Positions 1-12,180 of a DNA stretch of 64,000 nt are shown piece by piece. The position numbers and the translations under genes were made by a program. How positions within the stretch are numbered: the first letter of the stretch is position 1; every line of letters begins with the position of its first letter. The notes under the pieces were generated by a model. It was not told the origin of the DNA. It made no database searches and saw only the letters and a list, made by a program, of their open reading frames with translations. The stretch comes from Prinia subflava (Eukaryota > Chordata > Aves > Passeriformes > Cisticolidae), in assembly GCF_021018805.1 (NCBI RefSeq), contig NC_086249.1, forward strand, positions 76,162,472 to 76,226,471. The letters run 5' to 3'.

Positions 1-1804
1 GGAACCTATGCAAAAATAGTGATGAAATACTCACAGTCACTCCAGACAAGTCTCTTAGATGGATTAGCAGTCATGATAGATCTCTTGACTGGCAGCTCCT
101 CTTTGCTTTATTCTGAAACCCTGAGGAATCATTGTTTTTAAAAAATATAAATATTGTCATGCACAGGTCAATATGAACTGCAGACCAGCTCCACATGCCC
201 AGCCAATAATAAACTGCAGAAGGATGAGATCAGGATTTTCCGCAAGCAAAAAAAATATTATGAAGTAAAAATAATAGCTATTCTCCATCGCAAGAAGGGC
301 CAAAATCAGATTTGATAGGGATTCACAAGCTCAAAAGTGGGAAATCAGAAAACTGGTAATATTGTTTTCCTTCCTTCAACCTAAATGATCATTAAAAAGA
401 GCCAATATGCTAGAAAAACGAGTGTCATGCTTTGACACGCTGTCAGCCAGCTGTATCATATTCCATTATTGCTTTACAGCATATCTTACCTTTGTTATAA
501 TCCAATTTATGACTAAAACTGGGAGTATCTGAGATGCAATTTTGTGAAGAGATTCATAACTTTGCCTATAAGACTACAAGATGAGTCACAAAGAAAAGGA
601 ATTATGTGTGTGAATGTGGTATAAGGCCCAAGTGTGAATAAAACACAGCAGATTAACAGAAGACAAAATGCCAGACAAAGCAAGGTAGCATATAGTGGCT
701 GAGTGTATTGCTTTGAGACATCAGTGCTTTGATTTTTCCTTTAATAAGTAAGATGACTGAATGAGGTATATTTATGAATCACTAGCAGGCCAGCTGTTAG
801 CCATTGTCATCAAGCAGATTTTCCCACAGTAAAAGCAAAAACAGGATAAAATATATAAATACCCAAAGACTTAGCTTTCTCCCTCTTTCATTGCAGAATG
901 GAACATGCTACTTATTCCTCTTATATGGGTTCAAATACCCATATGGAAACATACAAACAGTCTTTGTCCTGCTCATGAAGAAAGAGATGAACAGTGTGAA
1001 GGGCAGGGAGGACTTAAAAAAAGCAGGACTCTGTTCTGCACCCTAACACCCCAGGCGTTGTGCAGCACAACCCCTGACTAGCCTGGGCATTGGGGCATTA
1101 AAGGGAAGCCCGTGCCACAGGGGAGCTGTGGCAGACAACGCCTATAGTGAAAGGCTACAGCAAGCCACAAGGCGCACAAGAAAAGTGCCACTTTTCTCTC
1201 AGAATGCAGTAAAAGTTCCACAGAATGCTCATGGTATTAGCTAAGACATATTTCAGGCAGCAGCATGCATCAGAGAATGAACCCCAGGTGCTGGTTCATT
1301 TTCCAGATGCCCAGAGATATGGCAACAGATTTTCCCTTGCCTTGGCCTCCAGTACTATCCCCAGTTGCTTAAACGACACCTGGACATGAAATGCTCTGTC
1401 TGAAAAGGGAGCATTTGAAAGCAGATGAAGCAACTTCCAGTGGAAACAGTAAGCTCAAAACCAATGATAGCTGAGATAGCCTTCAGCCCAAGATCCGAAC
1501 CCAAACAGGTTATTTTCAAAAGGTGAACCAGAGTTCATCTGGGCACCTCTACCCTTCCTGCTCTGGCCAGTGCAAACAAACTGCTAAAGCTGTAACCCAC
1601 CCCTGGCTCGGAGTGTGTAACGTGCGGGTGGCAGTGTTTGCTGGGGCCGTTCCCCTGGGCTGCCCCTGACAGGCAGGAATGCCTCAGGAAAGCCCACACA
1701 CCTCACAGCCCAGAAGCTGCCCCACACTGCCTGAAGCTCCATACCCCAGATAACAGGAGTGCAGAGGGCTGAGGCTGCTGGCTGCCCACTGAGGAAATGG
1801 AATA
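1..1804. other. Non-coding DNA at left edge, no feature recognised
   Basis: This stretch is AT-rich in its first kilobase and moderately GC-rich after about 1.05 kb. Only short ORFs without recognisable domains occur. If the CpG island to the right is a leftward promoter, this is the start of that gene's first intron. I looked for a minus-strand coding exon and did not recognise one. Confidence 0.5.
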
Positions 1805-2170
1805 ATGGAATCACAGAATGGGTCAGGTCAGAAGAGACCGCAGTGGCTCATTTGGCCCAGTCTCCGCTCAAGCAGGATTACCCTAGAGCACATGGCACAG
1901 GATTGTGTCCAGGATGTTCTTGAGTATTTCCAGGCAGGGAGACTCCACAACCTTTCTGGACAATCTGTTCCAGTGCTCGGTCAACCCCACAGTAAAGAAG
2001 TTCTTCCTCTTATTCAGGTGGAACTGCCCGTGCATCAGTTTATGCCCTTTGCCTCCTGTCCTAGTGATTGGCACCACTGAGAAAGCCTGGCTCCCTCCTC
2101 TTGGCGTACATCCGCCCCGGCCGCCGCCCTTTAGATATTTATACACTGATGGGGCCCCTTCTCAAACGGG
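1805..2170 (-). mobile_element. CR1 LINE, 5'-truncated 3' end
   Basis: The plus strand reads as the reverse complement of a bird CR1 3' region. It opens with the terminal 'aatcacagaatgg' type motif, followed by 'gcacaggattgtgtccagg', 'ctccacaacctttctggacaa', 'cagtaaagaagttcttcct' and 'ggcaccactgagaaagcctgg'. The element therefore lies on the minus strand with its 3' end at the left. It is cut short at its 5' side, where it meets the GC-rich island. A small GC-rich insertion sits near 2112-2128 just before the conserved 'ccctttagatatttata'. ORFs here on either strand are shadows of the repeat. Confidence 0.9.
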
Positions 2171-2310
2171 GCAGAGGTGTCATCGCAAAACCCCAGCAGG
2201 TCCTGAGGAAGAGGGGACAAGGGCCAGGGTGAGCCCCGGCCCTGTCGCTTACCGGCGCCGCGCCCTCGCAGCGGCCACCTGAGGCAAGCGGCCGCGTCCC
2301 TGCATACACC

Positions 2311-2320
2311 GCATGGCAAC
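2311..2320 (-). promoter_or_regulatory. RFX X-box-like half site
   Basis: The sequence gcatggcaac, read on the minus strand as GTTGCCATGC, matches one half of the X-box consensus GTTGCC-ATGGCAAC recognised by RFX factors. RFX sites are typical of promoters of ciliary genes. The second half is poor, so this is only suggestive. Confidence 0.3.
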
Positions 2321-2574
2321 GGGCGGCGAAGGGGAGCCGGGGCCTCCGCGGCGCAGGGCCACGCTCGGCGGCGCTGCCCTGCGCCAGCGCCGGGCCCCGG
2401 CTGCCGCTGCCCTGCGGCGGGACCGGGGCCGCCGCCTGCGCCGCCCCTCTCCTGCCCAGCGCGGCGGCGCCCACCCGGCCGCCCTCCGCCCTCACCTGCC
2501 TGCAGCCGCGGCCTCAGCGCCGCCCGCCCGGCCGCCCTGCGTGCCGCTGGGAGCCTGGAGACCGAGGCCGCCCG

Positions 2575-2587
2575 GTTGCTACGGCAC
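2575..2587 (+). promoter_or_regulatory. Degenerate RFX X-box-like site
   Basis: The sequence gttgctacggcac resembles a two-half X-box (GTTGCC/T, short spacer, RGCAAC) with a mismatch in the right half. It lies inside the orphan CpG island. Together with the half site about 260 bases away it hints at RFX control, but either match could be chance in GC-rich DNA. Confidence 0.25.
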
Positions 2588-2682
2588 GGCCCGGCCTCAC
2601 CCCGCGCCCCAGGCACCGGGCGGCAGGAGGGACGGCGGGAGGGCCGAGCTGCCCGGGGCCGGCGGGGCTGTCCCCGACCCTG

Positions 2683-2816
2683 CCACTGCCCCTGCGGCGG
2701 TCCTTTCCCCTGCTGCTGCCCCCACCCTGCCCCTTTCCCTGCCCCTGCCGCTGCCGCGGTCCTTGCCCCTGCTACTGCCCCCACGCTGCCCCTGCCCCTG
2801 CCGCTGCCGCTGTCGC
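2683..2816. repeat. Degenerate CTGCCC/CCGCTG tandem repeat
   Basis: The plus strand is an imperfect run of units such as ctgccc, cctgcc and gctgcc with a few interruptions. It forms the right flank of the orphan CpG island. The long low-complexity ORFs read through it on both strands are products of this repeat and not evidence of a protein. Confidence 0.75.
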
Positions 2817-2927
2817 GGGGAGACCGATGCGGAATAAATTCATCCTGAGCTGGCGCCTGCACAACGCTGTACATTCATTCCTTGGGGAGCCAGAAATACA
2901 CGGGCCAACTTGGAGAGTTACAGAAAT

Positions 2928-2937
2928 CTATATATAG
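2928..2937. promoter_or_regulatory. TATA-like palindrome beside CpG island
   Basis: The sequence ctatatatag is self-complementary and resembles a TATA box on either strand. On the minus strand it would place a start near 2.90 kb, just outside the island. CpG-island promoters usually lack TATA boxes, so this may be coincidence. Confidence 0.15.
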
Positions 2938-3071
2938 AGGATTCGAGCCTTCTGGTCTCGTTAATTCTTAATTTAGGCTAAGCCGTTGACAATATTTATA
3001 ACAAGAGCAGCCATGCACATCATTTATTTAAGTCAGAGAAACAGTATACACTGGCTGGAGAGTTGCTGTGC

Positions 3072-3454
3072 TCACACAATCAGTCAAGTTGGAAGGGACC
3101 ACAGTGGGTCATCTGGTCCAACCTCCTCAAGCAGGGTCGGCACACTGCACAGGATTGTGTCCAGATGGTTCTTGGATATTTTCAGTGAGTGAGACTCCAC
3201 AACCTTTTTGGACAATGTGTTCCAGTGCTCAGTCACCCCCACAGTAAAGGTCTTCCTCATTTTCAGGTACAACTTCCTGTGCAACAGATGCTACCCCTTG
3301 CCTCCTGTTGTGGTGATTGGCACCACTGAGAAGAGCCTGGCTCCCTCCTATTGATATCCCTCCTTCAGCTAATTATATGCACTAACAAGGTCCCTTTTCA
3401 GTTATCTCTTTTCAAGGCTGAACAGGCCCAGACCCTTCTCCTGGAGAAGCCAAA
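3072..3454 (-). mobile_element. CR1 LINE, 5'-truncated 3' end (second copy)
   Basis: The plus strand shows 'agttggaagggaccacagtg', 'ggtcatctggtccaacctcc', 'cacaggattgtgtccag', 'cccacagtaaaggtcttcc' and 'ggctgaacaggcccag', all diagnostic of the antisense of a bird CR1 3' region. It is the same subfamily and orientation as the copy at 1.8-2.17 kb, so the two bracket the CpG island. It extends further toward the element's 5' end than the first copy. No intact reverse transcriptase is present. Confidence 0.9.
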
Positions 3455-6400
3455 ATAAAAACTGTTCTAGTGTAGTAAAATATACAAAAATATGTGCACC
3501 ATAAACCTGAACTTGGTATTTAAAAGCTCCTGTTGATGTAAGATAACTGGAACCTCAGGTCTTTATTTGAAGTATTTGGTCTGTAAATGTTTGTAAGTTC
3601 AGTTTCCAGCTGAGAGACAGATAGGGCTGAGATTTTTTTTTTCTTGCCTGTTTTGCTCTGGTTTACACAGAAGTAGTAAAAGATCTGTCACTTTAAAGGA
3701 TCAAAGGATCAGCCTGATCTACATATTGATGTTCAGATGGAAACACGCACTCGTAGGCCATCCTGCAGTGCACCAAAGCATTGGCTTCAACTCTTCAGGA
3801 TTGGTAAACAGTGACGGGCAAGAGAAGTTCCTTATAAGGCATATAAGGTTGGGATGGGAACATGACTTTCTGGAGCTCCCATTGCTCATACAGTTGGAGA
3901 GTTTAAAGACTAGCCTAGGCATGGCAAATGATTTGGGCTTGCACAACTCTTCCCCTAAGGTATAGAAAAGGCATTTATTTCTCAGGCATGGAATAGTTTC
4001 CCATCATATCATTAAACATAGTAGGTACTGAATGTTCTCAGGATCCTTTCAGATACCTTGATTGCCATAACACAAGCTTCTGTAGAGACCAATATTTTTG
4101 GAGGAAGGCTTAAAAAATTTCTCTTGAAAGTGTAAATGCAATGGATTTATAAGTGGGTGCCCAAAAATCAAACTAGTCAATCTCTTGATTTGTTATGCTT
4201 CTTCCAGTGAAATTTTTTAACCAACACTCAATATTCCTCACTCAGGTAATTTTTTTATGTACTATACAGAAAAGCTCCATCCATTGCCATGCATAAATGT
4301 CTGTAAATGAAGCAATTACAAGGGTTTTTTAAAAGCGATTATATGTGCTGAAACTTTCTCTGCATAGAGTGTGCCAGAAACCTTCACTTGAGGCTTGGCT
4401 GCACTAAAAATATGTTGCAAGAAAACATTCCTTAAAATGCTTTGAACTGCAGGGCTTATAGAACTGCCTGACAAGCCCGGGGCAAAGGCCGACAAATGCA
4501 AAGCTACTTCTTGCTCCCATGGGCTTTGTAATCAACTGGCTGTTGTCTCTTAGGTAAAATTCTTAGGAAAATAAAATGCTCTCTGCACATTGTTCATGTG
4601 AAATCCTTGCCTTGGCCATTGCCTGCTCTGCAACTTGTGAAAATGAGGAATGTATTTTCCAGATGCTGCCTGCTGAATAAGGCAAGGCTGAATAATAAAG
4701 GAGGTAGCAGATCCAATAACTTGGAAGTGGGAATTGACTCCTGGTCAATTGGGATGATAAAATTCAATCTGGAGCCATTCTGTCATCTGACCTTTAGGCT
4801 GAATGACAAAGTGATTTTGATGGGTGGAAACATGTTATTATAATTGTAACATGCATCCTGAGATTGCATTAGCAAGCATGATTTCGTTCTGACTAGAGTG
4901 CTTCACCTATCAGTAAATATATTTGATCACTTTTTCTTATGGATAAAAATCAGCATTCTCAGCATTTTCTCTGTAGTGGTGCTTAGAACAGGAAACTGTT
5001 GGCTTGTGGTTTTTGATGATTCCTTTTCAACCAAAATAAAGACATAATCCACTCTTCTTCAGTCTTCCATTAAAAAAAAACCCTCTGTAACATAATATCT
5101 TATTTTTTTTAGATAACTAAGACCACATTTAACATAAACTTGAAAAAATTCTTTTCCATGCAAAGCAGTGTACATGGTGCATCAAATCTAACTGTTCGAG
5201 TATTAAGATACTTCTTCTTATGGAGCACAGGATCAGTAGGTAAGGATACTCATGGCACTGATGCTTATGGCTATGATAGTACAAAGAATGAAGCTTCACC
5301 AGGAAGTTTAATGCTGTCACACATCCTTCCCCAGAGTGTCATGCTTCCTGTTGACTCCCTCTCAAAGAGAAACAGGAATCAGTTGCAAGGGGTAAGGAAA
5401 AGAACAAAAAACAAGCTGGACTGAACCTGGGTTAATGCTGTCCTTACACATTGTTTACAGTGATTGTCTCAAAAAACCCCCTGCATACACCTAAAAACAG
5501 TTGATCAGCACAGAATATATAAAGCATAAAAACATCAAATAAGTGAAATACTCATTTTAAGTGTATGTTGTTGTCACCCCTCAGGAGCCTCCTAAAACAA
5601 TTCTAAAAAAAAATTCTTCAGAATATCTAAAAACCAAAGGTAAATCATTTAGCCATAGAAGAGCTGCCCCTGCTATCTGCAGTAGTGGGTGGGACTTCAC
5701 CTGTTCCTGTCTAGAAGACAGGCAGTCAGGGCAGGACAGAGCATTGGGTAGAAGAGCTGGACAAACCAGGCTCCATTTCATCTACACAGTAATACACTGT
5801 ACATTTACCTGAAGAGAAGTATTTTAAGTTTCTAAACATTTCTTAAAATTGCTCTTTCAGTTTTTAAGGTAAGTCCTTAAGTTTTGCGTATCAGAACTGT
5901 GCAGCCTACAGCTTGGGACTGACTTATAGTCCATGGGTACCTTAGTTTATCTGTTGGGAACTTAGAAGTAATCACTCTTTTGGGTGAGGACATTTTAGGA
6001 AGGTAGCATGAAAGGAAAGAAATAGACACTGTGTCCTGGGGATGAAGGGAGGCAAATGGGGAGAAACTAAAATTTTAGTGGGGGAAGTAAGAGACAGGAA
6101 GAGAGCTAAAAATAATGTGACTGCTGTGCAGTGGCTGCAAGAAGCAAGAATTCAAGCTGTAGAAGTGGGATCCACATTAAAGACCTGGATACACTTGATA
6201 GGAAAATGGGGGAGAGTTGGACTGTCATGGTGGTAGTGATGTCTATAGAGGCTTTTTACCTCTTGCCCCACTATCTCCATAGCAAATACAATGCACTGAA
6301 TAAACAGTCCCATACTGTAAGAGCACAGAACTGGAGAAGGAAGGCACAGGAGTGGGAAGCTAATATCACTGCACAAGGTCTAACAAACTATAATAGCTGT

Positions 6401-6641
6401 AGGACTAAACTGCTAGGCATAGAGTGATAATGAAAAGCTGGGCATGACTTGTGAATGTGTAGTGCCCATGTTTAAAAATCTAGTTTCAGGCCTTGAGGAA
6501 AGAGTCGTGTTTCCAGCAGAAGCCAGCAACTGGTTGTCCTCACTAGCCCACCCATGTTTTTGAGTTGTGCATGTCTCCTCTACTTAGTCATACAGTGCTG
6601 CTTCCTGAATCTGCCAGTGCAGTCTTGAAAGAAGCATAGTT

Positions 6642-6661
6642 GCTGAATATGCATATTCAGC
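6642..6661. repeat. Perfect 20 bp palindrome
   Basis: The sequence gctgaatatgcatattcagc is identical to its own reverse complement, with no spacer. It contains the core ATATGCATAT, which resembles POU-domain octamer half sites arranged head to head. The flanking bases (t and t) end the symmetry. Function is unknown. Confidence 0.85.
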
Positions 6662-7875
6662 TTTTATTTCTTCTTTTTACTTTTCTTTGGATCTATACTT
6701 ATCTAGAATTGTTTCCAAACTGAAACTTCTCCATCCCTACAACTGTCTGTCTTCCAGTCACCACATGTAGTATGGATAGGTATTAATGGAGGTGACTTTG
6801 TCACTGAAGAAGCAATGCTAGTTAGAGCACTGCATAACAGATCAGTCAAAATTTAAAGTTAAAAAATTAATGAAAAGATTGCAGGGCTCCACGACCTTTG
6901 TTTTTAAGACAAGCACTGCAAATCAAGGTTTGCCACTCCCTGGTACCCACATGGTGTTTATGTCTTCTGGAATGGAGGATGAAAGATACAAATACTGCTG
7001 ATTCCTTATTGCCTTGGGATGATATTGCCTTGCCTAGATCACATGAATTTCTTTCCAGGTAGCCTGCTTGCACAAGCTCAAAAGCATGCTAGCAGGCACT
7101 GTGCCAGTGCTGGAGATACAATACTGAAAGGAGAATGAGGCATAAGCTGCCTGGGAGTGCTTCTTGTCTTCCTCAGCAAATAAAGAAGAGGCTCCCACAG
7201 CTCTTGGTTTTCCATTGTCAGTAAAGATCTTCTTCCCGTTTTTGGAAGTCACTCTTATTCACAGCTTGTCTTTGGCCTGAGGGGTTCTTTTTAAGAAGAC
7301 TGGAAAGAACTGATTTCTTGTTCCAGTCAGGAATTGTCTCATTATTTGCCATGACATTTTCTTATCTGTCTTCCCATCACAGGATGATTCTAGTTAATAT
7401 GTGTAAAAAGTCCCTCCCTACTTCTACTAACATCTGCCAGCTAATACCCTCTAATCTGTGAACCCCCAGACAGGGCACTGAAGCCTAGTAGTTTATCAAG
7501 AAGTGAGTAATACCAGTACAGGTAAAGAGGCTGGGAAGCACAGAGAGCAAAAGTGAGAAAATAAGGTCATTGGGTTTTTGTCCAGGCTAGTACAGCACGC
7601 ACATGAAGTAGACTAAGGCAGCCATTAGTAACTCTTGGGTTTAGAAAACAGAAAAAAATTCTTAAATGTGAGAAAAGTGAGGATCTGGAATAGACTTAAA
7701 GCCAGCGTATTGGTGGGACAGAAGCAGCTTAAAAGATACAGGTTAATATAAAAGGGAGCCGACTGACCAAGAAGGTCCTGCCCATTTCTCTGTTCTTAGG
7801 AGTAGGGATGTTAACGGCAAGGTAGAAATGAAAGAGGATAATGAGGCATAAATGGAGAGACAGGAGGAGTGAGAG

Positions 7876-7893
7876 AATGAATGAATGAATGCA
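7876..7893. repeat. AATG microsatellite
   Basis: This is a short run of aatg/atga units, four to five copies, ending in gcatgag. Confidence 0.8.
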
Positions 7894-10800
7894 TGAGTAG
7901 ATTAATTTTCACTGGAGGGGAAGTTTTCTATGGAGCATATGAAATAAGAGCATGTAAAAACCCTTACTAAAATTTGCTTTGGGTTGAGACACTCACTTTG
8001 CACCGTCATAAAAACACGGAACATGGAGAGACATTTGGGGCACAGTGACAGTTTACACTGAAGATGCTTCAAGATGGTACCAGAAGAGTTCAAAAATCTA
8101 ACGAATATACTGCCAACACATTTAAAAGCCAGTAAATAGCTTAGCAAACTGAATACACTAGGATACACAGGATAAAACAAAGCTAAAAGTTCCTTTTTTC
8201 AAGGCAAGATGGAGAATGAACAATTTCCTATAGTAAGGGAAGGTTTGGCTTATCATAAGGACTAGGAAGCTACAGTGATAAAATTGTGCAGTGGTTTGTG
8301 CAAACCCACAGACTGATTTGTCTTCAAAAACTCCAAAGTCTTTCTGGCAGCATCACATCTGAAAGGATAGAGAGAGGTCATGTGTGACAAAGTTATTGAG
8401 ATACCTCAGAGTTTCTGGGATTCCAGACAGGTTGGAGACAATTTTTGATAGTATCTAAAGGCTGTATTTAATTCAAAGGACATTGATTTATAATGATACA
8501 GTCTTTATAAAAGTCAGGTGGTTTTATTTATAAATATCTAGAGCCACATTGCACTCACTGTAGTCTACCTGTGCTGTGACCCCATTATTCATACTCAAAT
8601 CAAATCATCAAAGAATGCACAAGGAATTCTGCCATTGTATTTTATTTTCTTAAGTGTGTGGCAGGGTGTTACATACATTTCTGTCATGTCTGCCTTCTAC
8701 AAAAAGATATGTATTGACTAGAAATCCTTGTTAGAGTGACTAAGCCTATGAGATTAGGAAATGTTTGGAATGACAGAAAAAAAGACCAGTAATTGTTAAA
8801 AACAATTTTTATAAGAAATTGCCCATCTTGTATAGCAGATAACAGAGTATCTTCACTGCAACAGCAAATCAAAGAGGTTAAGATTGCTAATCAAGCTGAG
8901 ACAAGAAATGCTGTAATATTGTTGAATTACTGCCAAAACTACAGAGAGCAAAGATGGGGTAGGAGAAGCACCAACTGATGAAAATAAGGGCAAGACCCCA
9001 AAGCAATGGCTACTGCAGGGGACACAGTGTCATGGTGAGAACCAGGAAGGCACAGACGAAAATAAGCCCAACAGGAGGGGGGAAACAGAGGAATGGGAGC
9101 TGACCCAAAATATCCCACTACCATTCTGCAAGTTATATAATTTTATGTAACAATAAAAACAACATTTTAATATAGAAATGAAAACCCTATACCAGTAAGC
9201 TGCTCCAGTATAGACCAGGTTGGATATTTTACTGTGGACAACTATAAATCCAGCTTTTTCCATTTTAGGTAAAGTTGATGTGGACTCATCTGCTTGTCAG
9301 CCATTAAATATACAGCAAAGGACAGTGCATCAGCTTGAAAAATTCTTTAAGCTAAATAGTATTATTTTGTTTCATGCTTAGTATGGTATCATGGTGTTAT
9401 CAAAAGGGATAACTAGAGGTGAGAATTGCAGGTGGCATATTGCTGATCACTTAAGCCTACAAAAAAGCGTTTACCTCATATGACTTGAGCACCTATGAAA
9501 TGGGTGATTAATCTGAGCCAGTCACCTGCCCTCCTTGGCAGGTCAGTGGAGACAGATGAGTTGGCCATCTCCTCACACCCACGTGTGCTCTGGCTGCCCA
9601 GGCTGAGTGTGCACCTCTGAGAGCTTGCACCTCTGCGAAGGAGGGAGCGCTTGCAGCCTCTCCAGTGTAAGAAATGGTGGGAATGGTGGGCAGGTGTGGT
9701 CCCACCAGTGTGCTCCGATCTGTGCGAGGGGCCCAGGCAGACAGCCCTTCCTGTGTCTCGGTGAGAGAAGCCTGCTTTCAGAGGCAGTGACCTGTGCTGC
9801 AACAGCAGAGAGCTCGGCTGTTCAGCGTGCTCCCACAATTCCAGCCCGCACCAACCCTCCAGGGCAGCAGGCAAGACGGGACGAGACTGTGTAAGCACCT
9901 CCAAGCTCTGCCAAACCCGAGCTGCTGGCAGTTACATGCCAAAACAAAGTCTCAAAGATGCTGCCTAAATCTGAAGCTGAGATTGCAAGGCTTGATGACA
10001 AAAGGAGTTTTAAAAGATTTCTTTCCATTTGTAAATGTAGCATCAGCCCAACAACAATCACTGAGAGATTTACAAATATCGATCCTGAGAGCAGTATTTA
10101 TACCCAGTCACTGTGTTTGTACCGAGACCTGTGTTTTCAAAAATAAAATTGCCTTCATTCATGCTAAGCGTTGTTTGGCCAAAAGCAATACATCATAGAT
10201 GACAGTTCTTTACCTAGCAGGATATATGCTGGACAGTTATGTTGTTTAGGAAAAAATGTGTATAATTTCCAAAATGTAAGATATAAAAGGATTGGCTTTG
10301 TCTCATTGGCAGACAACTACACTTTCACATTGTATTTTTTACATTAGTTTCAACAGGTGGCATTAAACCTATAAATGCTATATTTTAAAACATTTTACCG
10401 TCTTTTAACAACATAAAATAGGTTTGGCATTGATAAAATCCTGCACAACATTTTGATAATAGAGGAAAGAAATATGTTAAACAATTAAGACTTGTTTTTC
10501 ACCTTTTAGCTGTCATACATTTCCTTGCTACATTTGTGATGGACATGTTACTCAGTGTACTCTTAGGCAGGACTTTGTTTTTAAATAACTTCAGCTCTTT
10601 CCTCACTCTGAAGGATTTTAAAATATTTGACTACCATTGAGCTCATTCAGAAGAGACCAGTAACCTTAGTGCATTGTAATTACAGTCTAAGTACAATTAA
10701 GATAGTAATCCTCAAGTCTAAATAATTCTTCACAACCTAGTTTCATAAATATTCTACAGAGTTATGAAATAATTAATAGATAACAACTTTCATGAAGTAC

Positions 10801-11700
10801 TTGCTGACATTTTAATCCCAAGGTGTCACTACAGGCAGGACCTGCCTCTTAGGGATAGTGCAATTGAGACACTGCCCAGGTGATTTATGACTTGGCCCTG
10901 GTTCCTCCTGCTGGGTTGTCACAGGATGTCCATGAAAAGGACAGCAACATGCATCATTCTGTAGTAACCATCAAAGAAGCTTTATTTAGGGACATCTGCA
11001 CTATGGTCCTCCAGGTAAGGATTTTCAATGCATGTGGGTTTAGAATAAGGAAAGAGCCAGAGAATGGATTCTGGGAGGGATGTTTCATTATCATCAGGGA
11101 AGTGCATTTTGCAAAGGCTTTGAAATGGAATGGATAGCATTAGGACAAAAGAAAAAAAAATAGATTGGTTACATCATGATTGAAGAACCTGCCGACTAGG
11201 CTTTTTGTTTTAATCAGTGCCTTTTATTTCTTTTCACCCTGGCTGCCAGCTTCATCCCACAGAGCAGGAGCTGGGATATCTGCTCACAGCTGTCTTGCTG
11301 CATGGCTGGCAGGAGCTGCTGATACTAAGCTGAAATTGCAACTTGCCTTTGGGAAGCAGATGCATGGGTGTTTTTATAATAATCATGGATTTTTGCCCCT
11401 CCCACGTTTCCCATCACTTCCATCTGCAGTACTTTTATTGTAAATGAAATAGTATTATGTCACATTAATTTTAATTTTCCATTATATCCCCCACAGTTGA
11501 TGTGTGTCTTTGTAACTCAGGGCCCATTTTACAGATGACTCACATAATAGTCAAAGTTATTAATTTGTTACAAAGCTGCCTGCAATCCAAATTTTTACAG
11601 TGTTTCTGCATTGCTCACAGACTTAAAATCTGGACCCACTCATATTGCTTATTAGTTGAGCAAAATAATTGGAAGTGTTAGTGTAACTATTGTTTTATAG

Positions 11701-12180
11701 GGCCCCGGGCCATGGCATTGTGTGCTGGAGATTCAGTGGAGCCTCTTGTCCCATCTGGGTGGCTCAGAGCTTCCAGGCCAGCCTTTGTCCAGGCCAGGAA
11801 GTTCCTTTCTTCATGAGCAGTCCCACAGGCTGTGATGGAGCGACTCAGAAGGACGTCCATGCCACATGAGTCACGACACCAGAATGTGCCCCTTAGGTGC
11901 TAATTAAAGTCCACTTCACACACAGGAATATACTTCCAATTATCAGAGTAGCCTTGGAATGCATTGTGGGATGTGGAGAAGAGCAGAAGCTATTGCAGAA
12001 AAAAAGTAATTGGAGCGTTTCAATAACAAGGCCCTCGTGATTAGTCTGTGTCGTTGTATGAATTATCCCACAATACCTCAGCTCCAGCTTCCAAAACAGA
12101 TGCTCATATGAAGGTTTTCCCAGGATTTCCAAGTCCTGGATTCTCAACAATCCAAAAATCTGAGGAAATCAGGCTTTTTT
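11701..12180. promoter_or_regulatory. Candidate non-coding regulatory element with ZNF143-like sites
   Basis: This block is more GC-rich and motif-dense than its surroundings. At 11956-11972 the minus strand reads ATCCCACAATGCATTCC, close to the ZNF143/Staf consensus core CCCAYAATGCAYY. A 10 bp inverted copy, atcccacaat, occurs at 12065-12074. A homeodomain-type TAATTA lies near 11902. No transcript or gene was recognised. The call rests on motif similarity alone. Confidence 0.25.

Larger units (their letters stand above)
2171..2845 (-). promoter_or_regulatory. Orphan CpG island, candidate leftward promoter (possibly VWA3B)
   Basis: A dense CpG-rich block of about 0.65 kb sits in otherwise AT-rich DNA. 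On the minus strand it contains two good splice donors: CAG|GTGAGG, with the exon ending at 2496, and CCG|GTAAGC, with the exon ending at 2253. A weaker plus-strand donor-like AGG|GTGAGC lies near 2228. A minus-strand ATG at 2314-2312 stays open up to the donor at 2253, but the resulting peptide was not recognised and may be 5' UTR. RFX X-box-like sequences lie at 2311-2320 and 2575-2587. In human, VWA3B is recalled as the divergent neighbour of TMEM131, which fits a leftward gene here. The promoter call rests on composition and splice signals, and the VWA3B identity is inference only. Confidence 0.5.
3455..11699. other. AT-rich non-coding DNA
   Basis: I see no gene here. The stretch holds scattered short ORFs of 60-142 codons without recognisable domains, a short AATG microsatellite, a perfect 20 bp palindrome, and a moderately GC-rich patch around 9.5-9.9 kb whose origin I could not identify. 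It lies between two divergent promoter islands and could contain distal regulatory elements. Confidence 0.6.

Noticed and set aside
1883..2146. ORFs on both strands at 1.8-2.2 kb and at 3.08-3.28 kb
   Set aside because: They share a motif (VTEHWNxLSxKVVESxxLxI) because both lie in the CR1 3' region. They are repeat-derived, not a gene family.
2131..2874. 247-codon minus-strand and 174-codon plus-strand frames in the orphan CpG island
   Set aside because: Low-complexity Pro/Ala/Arg/Gly readings of GC-rich tandem repeats on both strands. Neither matches a known protein, and the minus-strand frame ignores the splice donors.
3719..3965. Overlapping 75- and 79-codon frames on opposite strands
   Set aside because: Short, no recognisable domain, no splice context and no promoter. 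Mirror ORFs of this size are expected by chance.
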